DNA of 54,104 nt. Origin: a bacterium BMS3Abin03. GTDB taxonomy: Bacteria; Bacteroidota; Ignavibacteria; Ignavibacteriales; Ignavibacteriaceae. The stretch covers positions 1 to 54,104 of the forward strand of contig JAJDNK010000068.1 in assembly GCA_022340715.1 (NCBI GenBank), written 5' to 3'. The position numbers were made by a program, and so were the translations under genes. Of this stretch, positions 7,733-16,568 are shown piece by piece (positions within the stretch are counted from its first letter, which is position 1; each line of letters starts with the position of its first letter). A model generated the notes under the pieces. That model saw only the letters and a program-made list of their open reading frames with translations. It had not been told where the DNA came from and ran no database searches.

Positions 7733-10303
7733 TTAAACCGGTTGAACTACTTTAGCTTCTTTTTTGGGGGAAGAAGGTGATAATTTAGGCCCTTTCTTCT
7801 CACCATAAGCATAACCGTATCCATAGCTATATCGGTATTTATAATAATATGAATCCTTTACTTCTGCTCCGTTAGCTACTATACCGCGTAGTTTAATCTT
7901 AGCCTGAAGCATCTCCTGAATGCCTCCAAGCACAGCTTCCTTAAATGAATGTCCAGGACGAACAACAAGTACTGCATCCTTTATTGATCTGCCGAGAACC
8001 AATGTGTCCACAACCCTTGTTACCGGTGGTGTATCTATAATAATGTAGTCATAAAATGAAGTATCGATAGCATTAAATAGTAAACGCATTCGTTCTGAGT
8101 TTAGCAGGTGACTGGAATCTTCTCTTGTTCCGCCGGCTGGCAGAATATCAATATTTTTTAAAACCTTGGTATAGATAGTAGGTGCAACATCTCTTTCTAT
8201 AAATTCGATCAGTCCCGGAGCGTTCTTAGGTATATCGAACATTCTTGAGAGCGCTGCTTTTCTAAGGTCGCAATCGATTACCAAGACCTTTTTGTTTTCC
8301 TGTGCAATTGAAACTGCCAGGTTTCCAACAATACTGGTTTTACCCGTATCTTCCTCACAGCTTGTGATCATAAATATTTTTTCTCTGCCTTCCATCTGGA
8401 AAAGAATCTTGGTTTTAAGAAGACGATAAGTTTCTCTAAAACCTTCCTGTTCATCCATGAGGGTAACAAATTTATCCTTACTCTCCGAGGAATTTTTAAT
8501 CTTTTCTTTTATATCATTTGAGTATGAAGGTATGATGGAAAATATCGGCAGATTGAATTCTTCTTCAAGTTCATCGAGATTAATGAGTTTGCTATCTTTT
8601 AATTCAAGAAGAAAAACACCAATAAGACCAACAAAACCACCTAAAATTATCGCAATTAACATATTCAAAATCTTACGCGGCGAAACAGGGGTAAGAGGTT
8701 CATGTGCTGGATCCACTACTGTAATATCCTGCAATTTGGATAATTCAGCCATTCTCATTTCTTCTCTTTTATCCAGCAACAATGTGCTTATTTTTTCGTA
8801 AACATTTTTCTGCCTTAGCAATCTTGCCAACCTGTTTTCCTTTGCGGGAAGCATTTCCATTTTTACTTCATACTTCGACATCAGGTTTGTGATTTTTAAA
8901 AGCTTTTTTTGCAAAGAATTAATAATTATCTGGTAAGCAGTCAGTGTGTTCTGATTATAAGAAGATAGTTTTTCTTTAGCCATTCTGATCTGCTCATCGA
9001 GGGCTATTACATCCGGGTGATTTTCGGTTCTTTTCTGCAACAGTTCAAGACGTTGTAATTCCAAATCAGATAGTTGCTTAAGCAACGAGGAAAAAGGTGT
9101 GTTTACATCAGTCCGGCCTTCTGGGGAAAGATAACTTTGATCCACGTACCCACCCGTTTGGGACATTTCAGATTTTATTTCTGAAACCTTATTCTGGTAA
9201 TCGGCTAATTGCAGGTCAGTATTTACTTTTTCCGTTTCTAATTGTGTTAAAAATTGAATTAATTCTTTTGAGTTCTGATCAATCGTGGTTATCTGACCAC
9301 TCGCTTTAAATTTACTTAGATTGTCCTCTGCTTCACGTAGTTTGCCTTGCATTTCATCTAACTGATTATCGACAAACTTAAACGAATATCTGATTGTTTG
9401 TTTCTGTTGATCGATTCTTGATTCTCTAAATTTATCAATTACTGTGTTGGCTATTAGAGCAGATGTAAAAGGAGAAGCGGATCTAGCCGAAACTACAAAA
9501 ACATTTGTTTTTCCTTTTCTTTCAATGCTTATCTGTTCCTTCAGATTCTCCATTGCACTGTAGTAGTTAATAATATCGAAGTAAACGATACTGCCGAACG
9601 GTGCCTCCGGCCAGTAGATTTCCAAATCGGCTATGGATAAGTCAAATCTAGCTATTCCCCCGGATGAGTTTTTATTCTGGGAAGAGTCCGACAAAATTGT
9701 GCTATTATTAGTAAGACTCAAATCTGAAGAGGATTGAATATTTGAAGTTTGTAATAATCGGTTTGTTTTAGCATCGTAAAGTTCAAAAGAGTAAGTACCG
9801 GTTTTCTTAAGAAAGTAACTTCCACTTTCTTTTTTATCTATAATTTTTACTGATTTGAATTCAGGCAATTCGATTGGTAAAGAATTCTTATTTAAAAATT
9901 CCGGATCTTCCATATTCACAGCAAGTTGATTAATTTCAACGGTTTTACCTTTTGGCGGAGCCACACTTTTTATATTAATGTTCATTTTTAATTCATCAAT
10001 AACATGACTCAGCACGTTCCAGGTATTGACCAACTCCATCTCTGTTTCAATTTCATCACGTGTCTGAAGATCTATAATGTTAGAGAAGTCGCCCTGAGAT
10101 TTTTCATTTGCCACAACCTCTTTCTTTAATAATCCCGAAGCTTCATAGACCGGAGTCGCTAAAAAATTATAGAGAACGGCAATTACAATTGTAGCAACAA
10201 CGGAAATGATTAAAACATTCCGTCTGCGAAATACAATCTGAACAAGTTCTACAAGAGTTTTCTCTTTTGGTCTTGTATTTTTTTTAGAATTGTTTGAAAA
10301 CAT
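7733..10303 (-). CDS. Polysaccharide co-polymerase / bacterial tyrosine autokinase (Wzc type)
   Basis: The 856-residue protein combines a Wzz-like chain-length domain with a cytoplasmic BY-kinase. Transmembrane helices lie at about residues 29-50 and 543-563, and a long periplasmic coiled-coil region lies between them. The kinase has a Walker A-like EEDTGKTS (about 648-655), a Walker A' motif VLVIDCDLRKA (about 676) and a Walker B motif IIIDTPPV (about 752). The tail at about 818-836 packs nine tyrosines into 17 residues, the expected autophosphorylation cluster. It controls polymer length and export with the adjacent outer-membrane protein gene 36 bases upstream. No cognate low-molecular-weight tyrosine phosphatase is in the window. 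Confidence 0.95.
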   Translation of the reverse strand: MFSNNSKKNTRPKEKTLVELVQIVFRRRNVLIISVVATIVIAVLYNFLATPVYEASGLLKKEVVANEKSQGDFSNIIDLQTRDEIETEMELVNTWNVLSHVIDELKMNINIKSVAPPKGKTVEINQLAVNMEDPEFLNKNSLPIELPEFKSVKIIDKKESGSYFLKKTGTYSFELYDAKTNRLLQTSNIQSSSDLSLTNNSTILSDSSQNKNSSGGIARFDLSIADLEIYWPEAPFGSIVYFDIINYYSAMENLKEQISIERKGKTNVFVVSARSASPFTSALIANTVIDKFRESRIDQQKQTIRYSFKFVDNQLDEMQGKLREAEDNLSKFKASGQITTIDQNSKELIQFLTQLETEKVNTDLQLADYQNKVSEIKSEMSQTGGYVDQSYLSPEGRTDVNTPFSSLLKQLSDLELQRLELLQKRTENHPDVIALDEQIRMAKEKLSSYNQNTLTAYQIIINSLQKKLLKITNLMSKYEVKMEMLPAKENRLARLLRQKNVYEKISTLLLDKREEMRMAELSKLQDITVVDPAHEPLTPVSPRKILNMLIAIILGGFVGLIGVFLLELKDSKLINLDELEEEFNLPIFSIIPSYSNDIKEKIKNSSESKDKFVTLMDEQEGFRETYRLLKTKILFQMEGREKIFMITSCEEDTGKTSIVGNLAVSIAQENKKVLVIDCDLRKAALSRMFDIPKNAPGLIEFIERDVAPTIYTKVLKNIDILPAGGTREDSSHLLNSERMRLLFNAIDTSFYDYIIIDTPPVTRVVDTLVLGRSIKDAVLVVRPGHSFKEAVLGGIQEMLQAKIKLRGIVANGAEVKDSYYYKYRYSYGYGYAYGEKKGPKLSPSSPKKEAKVVQPV

Positions 10304-10339
10304 AATACTATATCTTGTTAAACGTTAATTAATAAATAA

Positions 10340-10951
10340 TTATTTTCTAAGTACTAATGCAAGCACTGTAACGACTAGCGCTGCCGCAGAAATTATAACT
10401 GTATATCCTCTGGCATCTGCCCACCAGGTACGGGGTACATATATTTGATCTCCTGATTGCAATCCCAAATCGGAAGCAGAACCCCCTTCCTGGGTAATAG
10501 CTTCAACGTCAATTTCTATTTCTTTGTTATCTCTAATTATATATATGCTTTCCAAATCAGCATCTGCTGTTGTTCCACCAGCCAAAGCTAAAATTCCGGT
10601 GAATTTTTCTATCTCTGTAACGTAATAATATCCCGGGTTTCTTACTTCACCTAAAATGTTTATTCTGAATAAGGCGTGAACAGTTAGCTTTGGACTTTTA
10701 TATAATGAGTCGTATCTAAAAACAATCTGTTTTTTAACATCTTGAAAGTCCCTGTGGTTAGTACTTATAACTCCGACAAAAGGCAAAGAAATAACTCCAT
10801 CCGGTTCTACATAATAGTCACCGGAAATATTATCATTGATATCGAGGAAACTGATCCTGACACCATCGCCGGGATTTAACTGTTGTGCAAAAGCGCTTAG
10901 ACTCAGTAATAAATAAAATATAGCAGTTAAAATGGCAAATTGAATTTTCAT
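10340..10951 (-). CDS. Polysaccharide export outer-membrane protein (Wza/SLBB type)
   Basis: This 203-residue protein has a Sec signal peptide (MKIQFAILTAIFYLLLSLSA, cleaved near AFA-QQ). A Poly_export domain follows (LNPGDGVRISFLD...YYVEPDGVISLPFVG), then an SLBB-like segment (INILGEVRNPGYYYV) and a C-terminal hydrophobic helix. It forms the outer-membrane channel for the exported polymer. I chose the ATG at 10951 because GAGGA lies about 7 bases upstream; a TTG at 10963 is the longer option. It lacks the lipobox of E. coli Wza. It is the first gene of the export operon with the Wzc-type kinase. Confidence 0.93.
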   Translation of the reverse strand: MKIQFAILTAIFYLLLSLSAFAQQLNPGDGVRISFLDINDNISGDYYVEPDGVISLPFVGVISTNHRDFQDVKKQIVFRYDSLYKSPKLTVHALFRINILGEVRNPGYYYVTEIEKFTGILALAGGTTADADLESIYIIRDNKEIEIDVEAITQEGGSASDLGLQSGDQIYVPRTWWADARGYTVIISAAALVVTVLALVLRK

Positions 10952-11168
10952 CAGGATCCTCAAGGGTCGACTATTAAAGATAAATAAAAGATGTATTAAG
11001 ATAAAACTAAAATTAATTACTTAAAATGCTGTTGAAATAATTCATAAGCTCTTATAAACAAAGGAATTATTTGCATAATAAGGAAAAGAATTAATCATTC
11101 GGGCAAACTCAACATTTATGCCACGAAAATAATGGAAATTTTGTGGATATTATAGCTATCCCTGAGTT

Positions 11169-11191
11169 ATTAATATTTTAGTAATATTAAT
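11169..11191. repeat. AT-rich palindrome in the divergent EPS intergenic region
   Basis: A perfect 9-bp inverted repeat (ATTAATATT / AATATTAAT) with a 5-base spacer lies in the 575-base region between the diverging export operon and aminotransferase gene. It is 218 bases from the first and 336 from the second start. It may be an operator. I see nothing else firm in this region, apart from an unsupported 64-codon minus-strand frame (11284-11478). Confidence 0.4.
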
Positions 11192-11526
11192 TCGTTACAT
11201 TTTAATAAAAAATAATTCTTTAAATGTACCATTTGTAAGCAGTTACAATAAATCAGCCTGTTAATCCCCAGATTAAATTATTTCTAAGACATTACGTGTT
11301 TCAATTTAAAGTGAACAAATGTTTTTGGTGGATTTGGGATAAAAAATTCAAATTTTCCGGTATTAAAGATCAGTTTAATTCGTTTATCATCTTTCATCTT
11401 CAAAATTTGAAATAAAAACTTAGCACAGTAATTGTTATCTGCCGGTAATAATAAGAATTCCGAATTATTTGGAGTCATTCAGGAAATATTTAATATATAA
11501 ACTTTATCCTTCTGGAGGTAATACAA

Positions 11527-12657
11527 ATGCAGGTACCCTTTTTAGATCTAAAAATACAATACAAATCAATTAAACAAGAAGTTGATCCAGCCATACAAAA
11601 AGTTATTGATAATACTGCGTTTATACTTGGTGAATCAGTTTCAAATTTTGAAAAAGCATTTGCTGAAGCTCATAATGTGAAATATTGCTTAGGCACAAGC
11701 TCAGGAACAGATGCAAATCATTTAGTGCTTTGGTCGCTTGGTATAAAATCCGGTGATGAAGTTATTATTCCGGCAAATACTTTTATAGCAACTGCATGGG
11801 GAGTAACTTTATGTGGAGCTAAACCGGTTTTTGTCGATTGTCATCCGGAAAGCTATAATCTTGATCCGGCAAAAGTTGAAGCTGCGATAACACCTAAAAC
11901 AAAAGCGATAGTTGCAGTTCATTTGTATGGACAGCCGGCAGATATGAATAAACTTCAGGAAATAGCTGATCGACATAATTTATTTCTGGTTGAAGATGCG
12001 GCACAATCTCACCTTGCTGAGTATGAAAGTAAAAAAATCGGGACTTTATCGAGTGCGTCTTCATTCAGTTTCTATCCCGGTAAAAATTTGGGAGCCTATG
12101 GTGAAGCTGGAGCAGTTGTAACCAACGATGATAATCTTTATAATGTACTAAAAATGATGAGGGAACACGGACAATCTAAAAAATACTATCACGACACATT
12201 TGGGCATAATTACAGAATGGAGGGGATACAGGGAGCAGTTCTTGGTGTGAAACTAAAGCATCTTGATAAATGGACAGATGGAAGAAGAAATGCAGCGGCA
12301 AAGTATAGAGAACTATTAAAAGATATTGAACAAATTCAATTGCCCAAAGAGATGTCGAATGTAAAACATGTTTATCATTTGTTCGTTATTCAGGTGAAAG
12401 GCGATGAAAAAAACAGAGAAGAAGAACGTAATAAACTGCAACAATTCCTAACGGAAAATGGAGTTGCAACTGGTTTACATTATGCAATTCCTTTGCATCA
12501 ACAAAAGTGTTTTCAAGATTTGGGCTACAAGAAGGGTGATTTCCCAGTTACTGAGCAATTAGCAGAAAGCGGTTTATCATTGCCAATGTTCCCGGAACTG
12601 ACTTATGAACAAATTTCATATGTTACTGATAAGATTAAAGAGTATTTTACTAAATAA
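11527..12657 (+). CDS. DegT/DnrJ/EryC1/StrS sugar aminotransferase
   Basis: A 376-residue PLP-dependent nucleotide-sugar aminotransferase. The N-terminus VPFLDLKIQYKSIK, the cofactor pocket GTSSGTDANHL, VEDAAQSHLA and the PLP lysine in SFYPGKNLGAYGE (Lys186) are all canonical. A strong TCTGGAGGT ribosome site precedes the ATG. WbpE, QdtB and FdtB are the closest remembered types, all acting on 3-keto nucleotide sugars. With the downstream dehydrogenase and acetyltransferase it would complete a 3-acetamido-sugar pathway (inference). A strong terminator directly follows, so it is transcribed apart from the sugar-transferase genes. Confidence 0.95.
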   Translation: MQVPFLDLKIQYKSIKQEVDPAIQKVIDNTAFILGESVSNFEKAFAEAHNVKYCLGTSSGTDANHLVLWSLGIKSGDEVIIPANTFIATAWGVTLCGAKPVFVDCHPESYNLDPAKVEAAITPKTKAIVAVHLYGQPADMNKLQEIADRHNLFLVEDAAQSHLAEYESKKIGTLSSASSFSFYPGKNLGAYGEAGAVVTNDDNLYNVLKMMREHGQSKKYYHDTFGHNYRMEGIQGAVLGVKLKHLDKWTDGRRNAAAKYRELLKDIEQIQLPKEMSNVKHVYHLFVIQVKGDEKNREEERNKLQQFLTENGVATGLHYAIPLHQQKCFQDLGYKKGDFPVTEQLAESGLSLPMFPELTYEQISYVTDKIKEYFTK

Positions 12658-12678
12658 TTTGTCTTATCTACCTTAAAG

Positions 12679-12710
12679 CAGAGGGAAATAATATTTCCCT
12701 CTGTTTCCTT
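12679..12710 (+). terminator. Rho-independent terminator after the aminotransferase
   Basis: A perfect 11-bp stem (CAGAGGGAAAT / ATTTCCCTCTG) with a 3-base loop is followed by the T-rich TTTCCTTT. It begins 22 bases after the stop codon. Confidence 0.88.
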
Positions 12711-12930
12711 TATAAATTCTAAAACTTTTCCCATAACTAAATAAACTAAGTTTATCCCAATGTTAATGAAGATTAGCGTGGTAATAGTGAAATCAATTTC
12801 TGCATTAGGAAACTTGTCTCATAATACGTTCTCATTCTCGAATGCTTTCTCATTTTGAAACTTCGAAAGATTACTATTTAGAAAATATGCTGATAAATGA
12901 AAAAAAGGCAGCTTATTTTGTTTAGAGAGG

Positions 12931-12946
12931 TGGCACAGATTTAGTA
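12931..12946 (+). promoter_or_regulatory. Possible sigma-54-type promoter
   Basis: TGGCAC is followed, at the correct GG-N10 spacing, by GT instead of the consensus GC (TGGCACAGATTTAGTA). It lies 63 bases before the sugar-transferase start. The mismatch falls in the -12 element, so this is only a candidate. The rest of the 351-base gap shows the terminator and two imperfect TTCTCATT repeats near 12830-12855, nothing more. Confidence 0.25.
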
Positions 12947-13008
12947 AAACACAGACGTCGTTAATTAAACTATTTCGTCATTCTTCTATTTGAGGGTTAT
13001 AATAATTT

Positions 13009-14448
13009 ATGAAAAAAATTCCACTGTATAAGTATATTTTCGGTATAACCGATGTATTTGTATTATTTGCTTCTTTTGTCACATCAATGTACTTACTCAG
13101 ACGGGATCCTGGAATGGGAGTCATTGAATTTACTAATGCAGCTCAAAACCTTATTCTTATTTTCTTTTCCGTATCAGTCGTTTTCATTGTTGTTTTCTAT
13201 TATAATGGACTTTACAGACTTAATATCATATTAACAAGAGCTTCTCATTTAACTCATATTCTTAAAGCACTTTATTATGGTGCTTTAAACATTGTACTTG
13301 TTTCCATTCTGATTGAATCTTCCAAAGTTGTTGATTCCAGACTTTTAATTTTCCTCTTTATGTTTATAGCCCTTCCATCGTTGTATATTATCCGCACAGA
13401 ACTGATGAGAAGGTTATACATATTATTTAGTACTACCGGTTTCAGAAGAAATATTTTGATAGTAGGCGAAGGAAAATCAGGAAAATTACTCGCAACAAAA
13501 TTAATGTATGAAAACCCGATTGGATTAGAAGTAGTTGGATTTGTCGATGATGAAAAAGAAGTAGGCGAAGAAATTGTAAATGAAGTTAAAGTTCTTGGTA
13601 AGCTTAAAGATATAGAAGGTTTAATTAATAGGTATCACATTGATGAATTAATTGTTGCACTTGATAATAGAAATCAGGTTGAAATTTTAGAAGTTGTTGA
13701 TTATTGCAGACAATTTAATGTGAGCATACGAATTACGTCCGAACTATTCGATGTTGTTGCCGAAAAAGTTTCAACAGAAAAGTATGCCGATATTCCTGTT
13801 ATTGATGTTACTTCTCACTATAACAATACAATAACAATAACATTAAAAAGAATTTTTGATATAATTTTATCTCTATTAGCCCTGGTAGTGTTTTCTCCTG
13901 TTATGCTTCTTATAACAATTGCAGTAAAGTTTTCTTCACCAGGCCCTGTTTTATTCAAACAAGCAAGAATCGGGAAAAATGGGAAAGAATTTCCGTTTTA
14001 CAAATTCAGATCTATGACAGTATTACAGGGTGAAGAAGACGAAGACAGAAGGAAACAAATGCTTGATTTTATGAAGAACGAAAATTCCGATGCGGGACAA
14101 AAAATTATAAACGAAAGTAGAATAACTTGGATCGGAAAAATTATTCGTAAAACTTCACTTGATGAATTGCCCCAGTTACTGAACGTATTAAAAGGAGATA
14201 TGAGCCTGGTAGGTCCAAGACCATGCTTACCTTATGAATACGAGAATTACGATGAATGGCAGAAACGCCGTGTTCAGGTAATTCCCGGCTGTACTGGTGT
14301 CTGGCAAGTGTGGGGAAGAAGTTCCGTCTCCTTTAAAGAGAGTGTGGTGCTCGATCTCTATTACATAAACAACATGTCACCTTGGTTTGATTTTCAGATC
14401 ATGTTACAGACACTGCCGGTAATATTAACCGGTAGAGGTGCTAAATAA
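13009..14448 (+). CDS. Undecaprenyl-phosphate sugar-1-phosphate transferase (PHPT, WbaP/WcaJ type)
   Basis: The 479-residue membrane enzyme starts polymer repeat-unit assembly by moving a sugar-1-phosphate from a nucleotide sugar to the lipid carrier. Four N-terminal helices (about residues 10-125) precede a Rossmann-like domain (NILIVGEGKSGKLLATKL). A fifth hydrophobic segment and the catalytic bacterial sugar transferase domain follow (KRIFDIILSLLALVVFSP, FYKFRSM, DELPQLLNVLKGDMSLVGPR, GVWQVWGRS). Size and order match the family. It heads a plus-strand run with the two genes that follow. Confidence 0.95.
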   Translation: MKKIPLYKYIFGITDVFVLFASFVTSMYLLRRDPGMGVIEFTNAAQNLILIFFSVSVVFIVVFYYNGLYRLNIILTRASHLTHILKALYYGALNIVLVSILIESSKVVDSRLLIFLFMFIALPSLYIIRTELMRRLYILFSTTGFRRNILIVGEGKSGKLLATKLMYENPIGLEVVGFVDDEKEVGEEIVNEVKVLGKLKDIEGLINRYHIDELIVALDNRNQVEILEVVDYCRQFNVSIRITSELFDVVAEKVSTEKYADIPVIDVTSHYNNTITITLKRIFDIILSLLALVVFSPVMLLITIAVKFSSPGPVLFKQARIGKNGKEFPFYKFRSMTVLQGEEDEDRRKQMLDFMKNENSDAGQKIINESRITWIGKIIRKTSLDELPQLLNVLKGDMSLVGPRPCLPYEYENYDEWQKRRVQVIPGCTGVWQVWGRSSVSFKESVVLDLYYINNMSPWFDFQIMLQTLPVILTGRGAK

Positions 14449-14515
14449 TAGATAAATCGAATTGCACGTTATTTGTTGATGTTGTTATTTGATTGATTAA
14501 AGGAGGCTATTTTAT

Positions 14516-15532
14516 ATGATAGTTGGAATTCTGGGTCTCGGATACTGGGGACCTAATCTGGTTAGAAATTTTCTTGCTCAGTCCGAAGTATCGAAAGTTA
14601 TCGGTTGCGATCTCCGACCTGAAAGGTTAAAATTCATTTCCGAACGATATCCTTCCGTTCATTTATTGAATGATAGTAATGAATTAATGAATGGTGAGGC
14701 AGATATAATTGTTATTGCCACACCGGTAAAAACACATTACGAAGCGGCAAAAAAAGCACTTGAAAATGGAAAACATATCTGGGTTGAAAAACCATTTACA
14801 TCAACAACGGCAGAAGCAGAAGAATTAATTTCAATCGCTGATAGAAAAAACCTGAAGATTTTTGTCGACCACACTTTTATTTATAATGGTGCGGTTAGAA
14901 AAATGAAAGAACTTGTTGAAGCCAATGAACTTGGCAATGTAATTTACTTCGACTCTGAACGAATTAATTTAGGTCTTTTTCAAAAGGATGTTAATGTTAT
15001 CTGGGATCTGGCCCCGCACGATCTTTCGATAATGAATTATATTTTACCTGATCATGAGATTATGGCAGTAAGTGCCAATGGTATAGCTAATTACAACGGA
15101 AGAGAAAACCTGGCACATCTTTGCATTCATTTTAAAGAAAACACATTCGCTCACTTTCATGTGAATTGGGTTTCACCTGTAAAAATAAGGAGAATGATTG
15201 TTGGTGGCGATAAAAAAATGCTGGTGTACGATGACATGGAAAACTTTGAAAAAATTAAAGTATACAACAGCGGTGTAGATTTCAACACTACGGAAAGTAT
15301 TCATGAAGCATTAGTTCAATACCGGATTGGTGATATGTTTTCTCCGAAAGTAAGCCAGGTAGAAGCTCTTGCTTTAGGTGCAAAGGAATTCATTACTGCA
15401 ATACAGGAAAATCGTCAGCCATTAACTAATGGTAAAGATGGATTAGATGTTGTGAAAATCCTTGAGGCAAGTGATAAGTCTTTAAAAAATAACGGTGAGA
15501 TAATAGAATTAAAGTCGACTATTTTAGTCTAA
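14516..15532 (+). CDS. Gfo/Idh/MocA-family nucleotide-sugar dehydrogenase
   Basis: The 338-residue protein has the N-terminal NAD(P) loop GILGLGYWGPNLVR, the substrate-binding EKPFTST motif and the catalytic region WDLAPHDLSIM. An AGGAGG ribosome site lies 10 bases before the ATG. Members in O-antigen loci, such as WbpB/WlbA, oxidise position 3 of a UDP-N-acetylhexosaminuronate so that a DegT enzyme can transaminate it. That role here is inferred from the neighbouring aminotransferase and acetyltransferase. The gene runs 15 bases short of the acetyltransferase start, so the two are co-transcribed. Confidence 0.92.
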   Translation: MIVGILGLGYWGPNLVRNFLAQSEVSKVIGCDLRPERLKFISERYPSVHLLNDSNELMNGEADIIVIATPVKTHYEAAKKALENGKHIWVEKPFTSTTAEAEELISIADRKNLKIFVDHTFIYNGAVRKMKELVEANELGNVIYFDSERINLGLFQKDVNVIWDLAPHDLSIMNYILPDHEIMAVSANGIANYNGRENLAHLCIHFKENTFAHFHVNWVSPVKIRRMIVGGDKKMLVYDDMENFEKIKVYNSGVDFNTTESIHEALVQYRIGDMFSPKVSQVEALALGAKEFITAIQENRQPLTNGKDGLDVVKILEASDKSLKNNGEIIELKSTILV

Positions 15533-15547
15533 CTAAATCGGGTATAT

Positions 15548-16027
15548 ATGGAAAAGAAAAATATTAATAACGTACGTCTGGGTAAAGATGTAAAGATTTT
15601 TGATTTTGTAAACCTCTATGGTTGCTCCATAGATGATTATACAAAGATAGGAACTTTCGTAGAGATTCAAAAAAATGCAAGTATTGGCAAAAATTGTAAA
15701 ATATCGTCCCATACATTTATTTGTGAAGGGGTTCATATTGAAGATAATGTATTCGTAGGTCACAATGTTACCTTCATTAATGATAAACACCCGCGATCAG
15801 TAAATACAGATGGAAGTATGCAAACCGAAGCTGATTGGAAAGTGGAAGAAACATTTGTAAAAAAAGGCGCTTCCATAGGATCTTCTGCAACAGTTATGTG
15901 TGGAGTAACCATTGGTGAGAATTCAATTGTAGGTGCCGGTGCTGTGGTCACTAAAAATGTTCCACCCAATACGATAGTTGCAGGGGTCCCAGCAAAAGTA
16001 ATTAAAGAGTTAGTCTTAGAAACTTAA
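15548..16027 (+). CDS. Left-handed beta-helix (hexapeptide) acetyltransferase, WbpD/FdtC-like
   Basis: A 159-residue acyltransferase built of hexapeptide repeats such as IGTFVEIQKNASIGKNCKI and IEDNVFVGHNVTFI. It contains the NDKHPR active-site loop characteristic of nucleotide-amino-sugar N-acetyltransferases of the WbpD/WlbB group. It would acetylate the amino group placed by a DegT aminotransferase. It forms a two-gene unit with the upstream dehydrogenase and ends just before a strong bidirectional terminator. Confidence 0.93.
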   Translation: MEKKNINNVRLGKDVKIFDFVNLYGCSIDDYTKIGTFVEIQKNASIGKNCKISSHTFICEGVHIEDNVFVGHNVTFINDKHPRSVNTDGSMQTEADWKVEETFVKKGASIGSSATVMCGVTIGENSIVGAGAVVTKNVPPNTIVAGVPAKVIKELVLET

Positions 16028-16060
16028 ACGAACCACTTATTACAAATGAATTGATAATAA

Positions 16061-16092
16061 AAAAGCCAAACAAGAATGTTTGGCTTTTTTAT
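16061..16092. terminator. Bidirectional terminator between converging genes
   Basis: A perfect 12-bp stem (AAAAGCCAAACA / TGTTTGGCTTTT) with an AGAA loop has a T-run on both strands. It serves the acetyltransferase gene on the plus strand and lies 26 bases after the stop of the small minus-strand gene. Confidence 0.92.
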
Positions 16093-16117
16093 TTGAAATT
16101 GTTTAGTAAGGTCTTTT

Positions 16118-16336
16118 TTATGTTAGTAATACAAACAGGAAGTAAGCTAAGGATACGAAATAAGCAATTCCTAAAAGAGATTTTAGCATTCCCTTCATCT
16201 GCTTTTTCTCACCTCGCGTTAGTTTTTTCTTATTAACTTCAGTACGGTTTGTGTACCCGCCAAGATTGATTATCCCTTCCATTTGCGGATTCTGAAGTAG
16301 TGAAGCTGATGTAGAATTGAATACTGAAGTTTTCAT
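16118..16336 (-). CDS. Small membrane protein of unknown function
   Basis: The 72-residue product has a polar N-terminus, a basic stretch (EVNKKKLTRGEKKQMKGM) and one C-terminal hydrophobic helix (LLGIAYFVSLAYFLFVLLT), as in a tail-anchored or single-pass protein. I do not recognise a family. Support for a real gene is the sharp hairpin terminator just beyond its stop and the coherent basic-then-hydrophobic layout. Against it, no good Shine-Dalgarno site precedes the ATG. The 232 bases between it and the OmpA gene show no further gene. Confidence 0.5.
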   Translation of the reverse strand: MKTSVFNSTSASLLQNPQMEGIINLGGYTNRTEVNKKKLTRGEKKQMKGMLKSLLGIAYFVSLAYFLFVLLT

Positions 16337-16568
16337 AATAATCTATTTTTTCTTAATTATTTCTGTGACACCGGACTAACTTTATTGTAATATTTATGCC
16401 AGTTCATAATATTTATTATTGAGCGAAATATTAAGTATGAAGAAAAACTTCGGTAAAAATTACCCGTAATTTGCTTACAAATTGTAAAAATAATTGGTTA
16501 ATACTGGTAGGATTAAGCTAACATTGGAGAATATAAATAAGTACGTTTTTATTCAGAATTTTATCTCC

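Noticed and set aside
11284-11478. 64-codon minus-strand frame in the EPS intergenic region
   Set aside because: It has no ribosome site, no recognisable motif, and lies in AT-rich spacer. It is probably chance.
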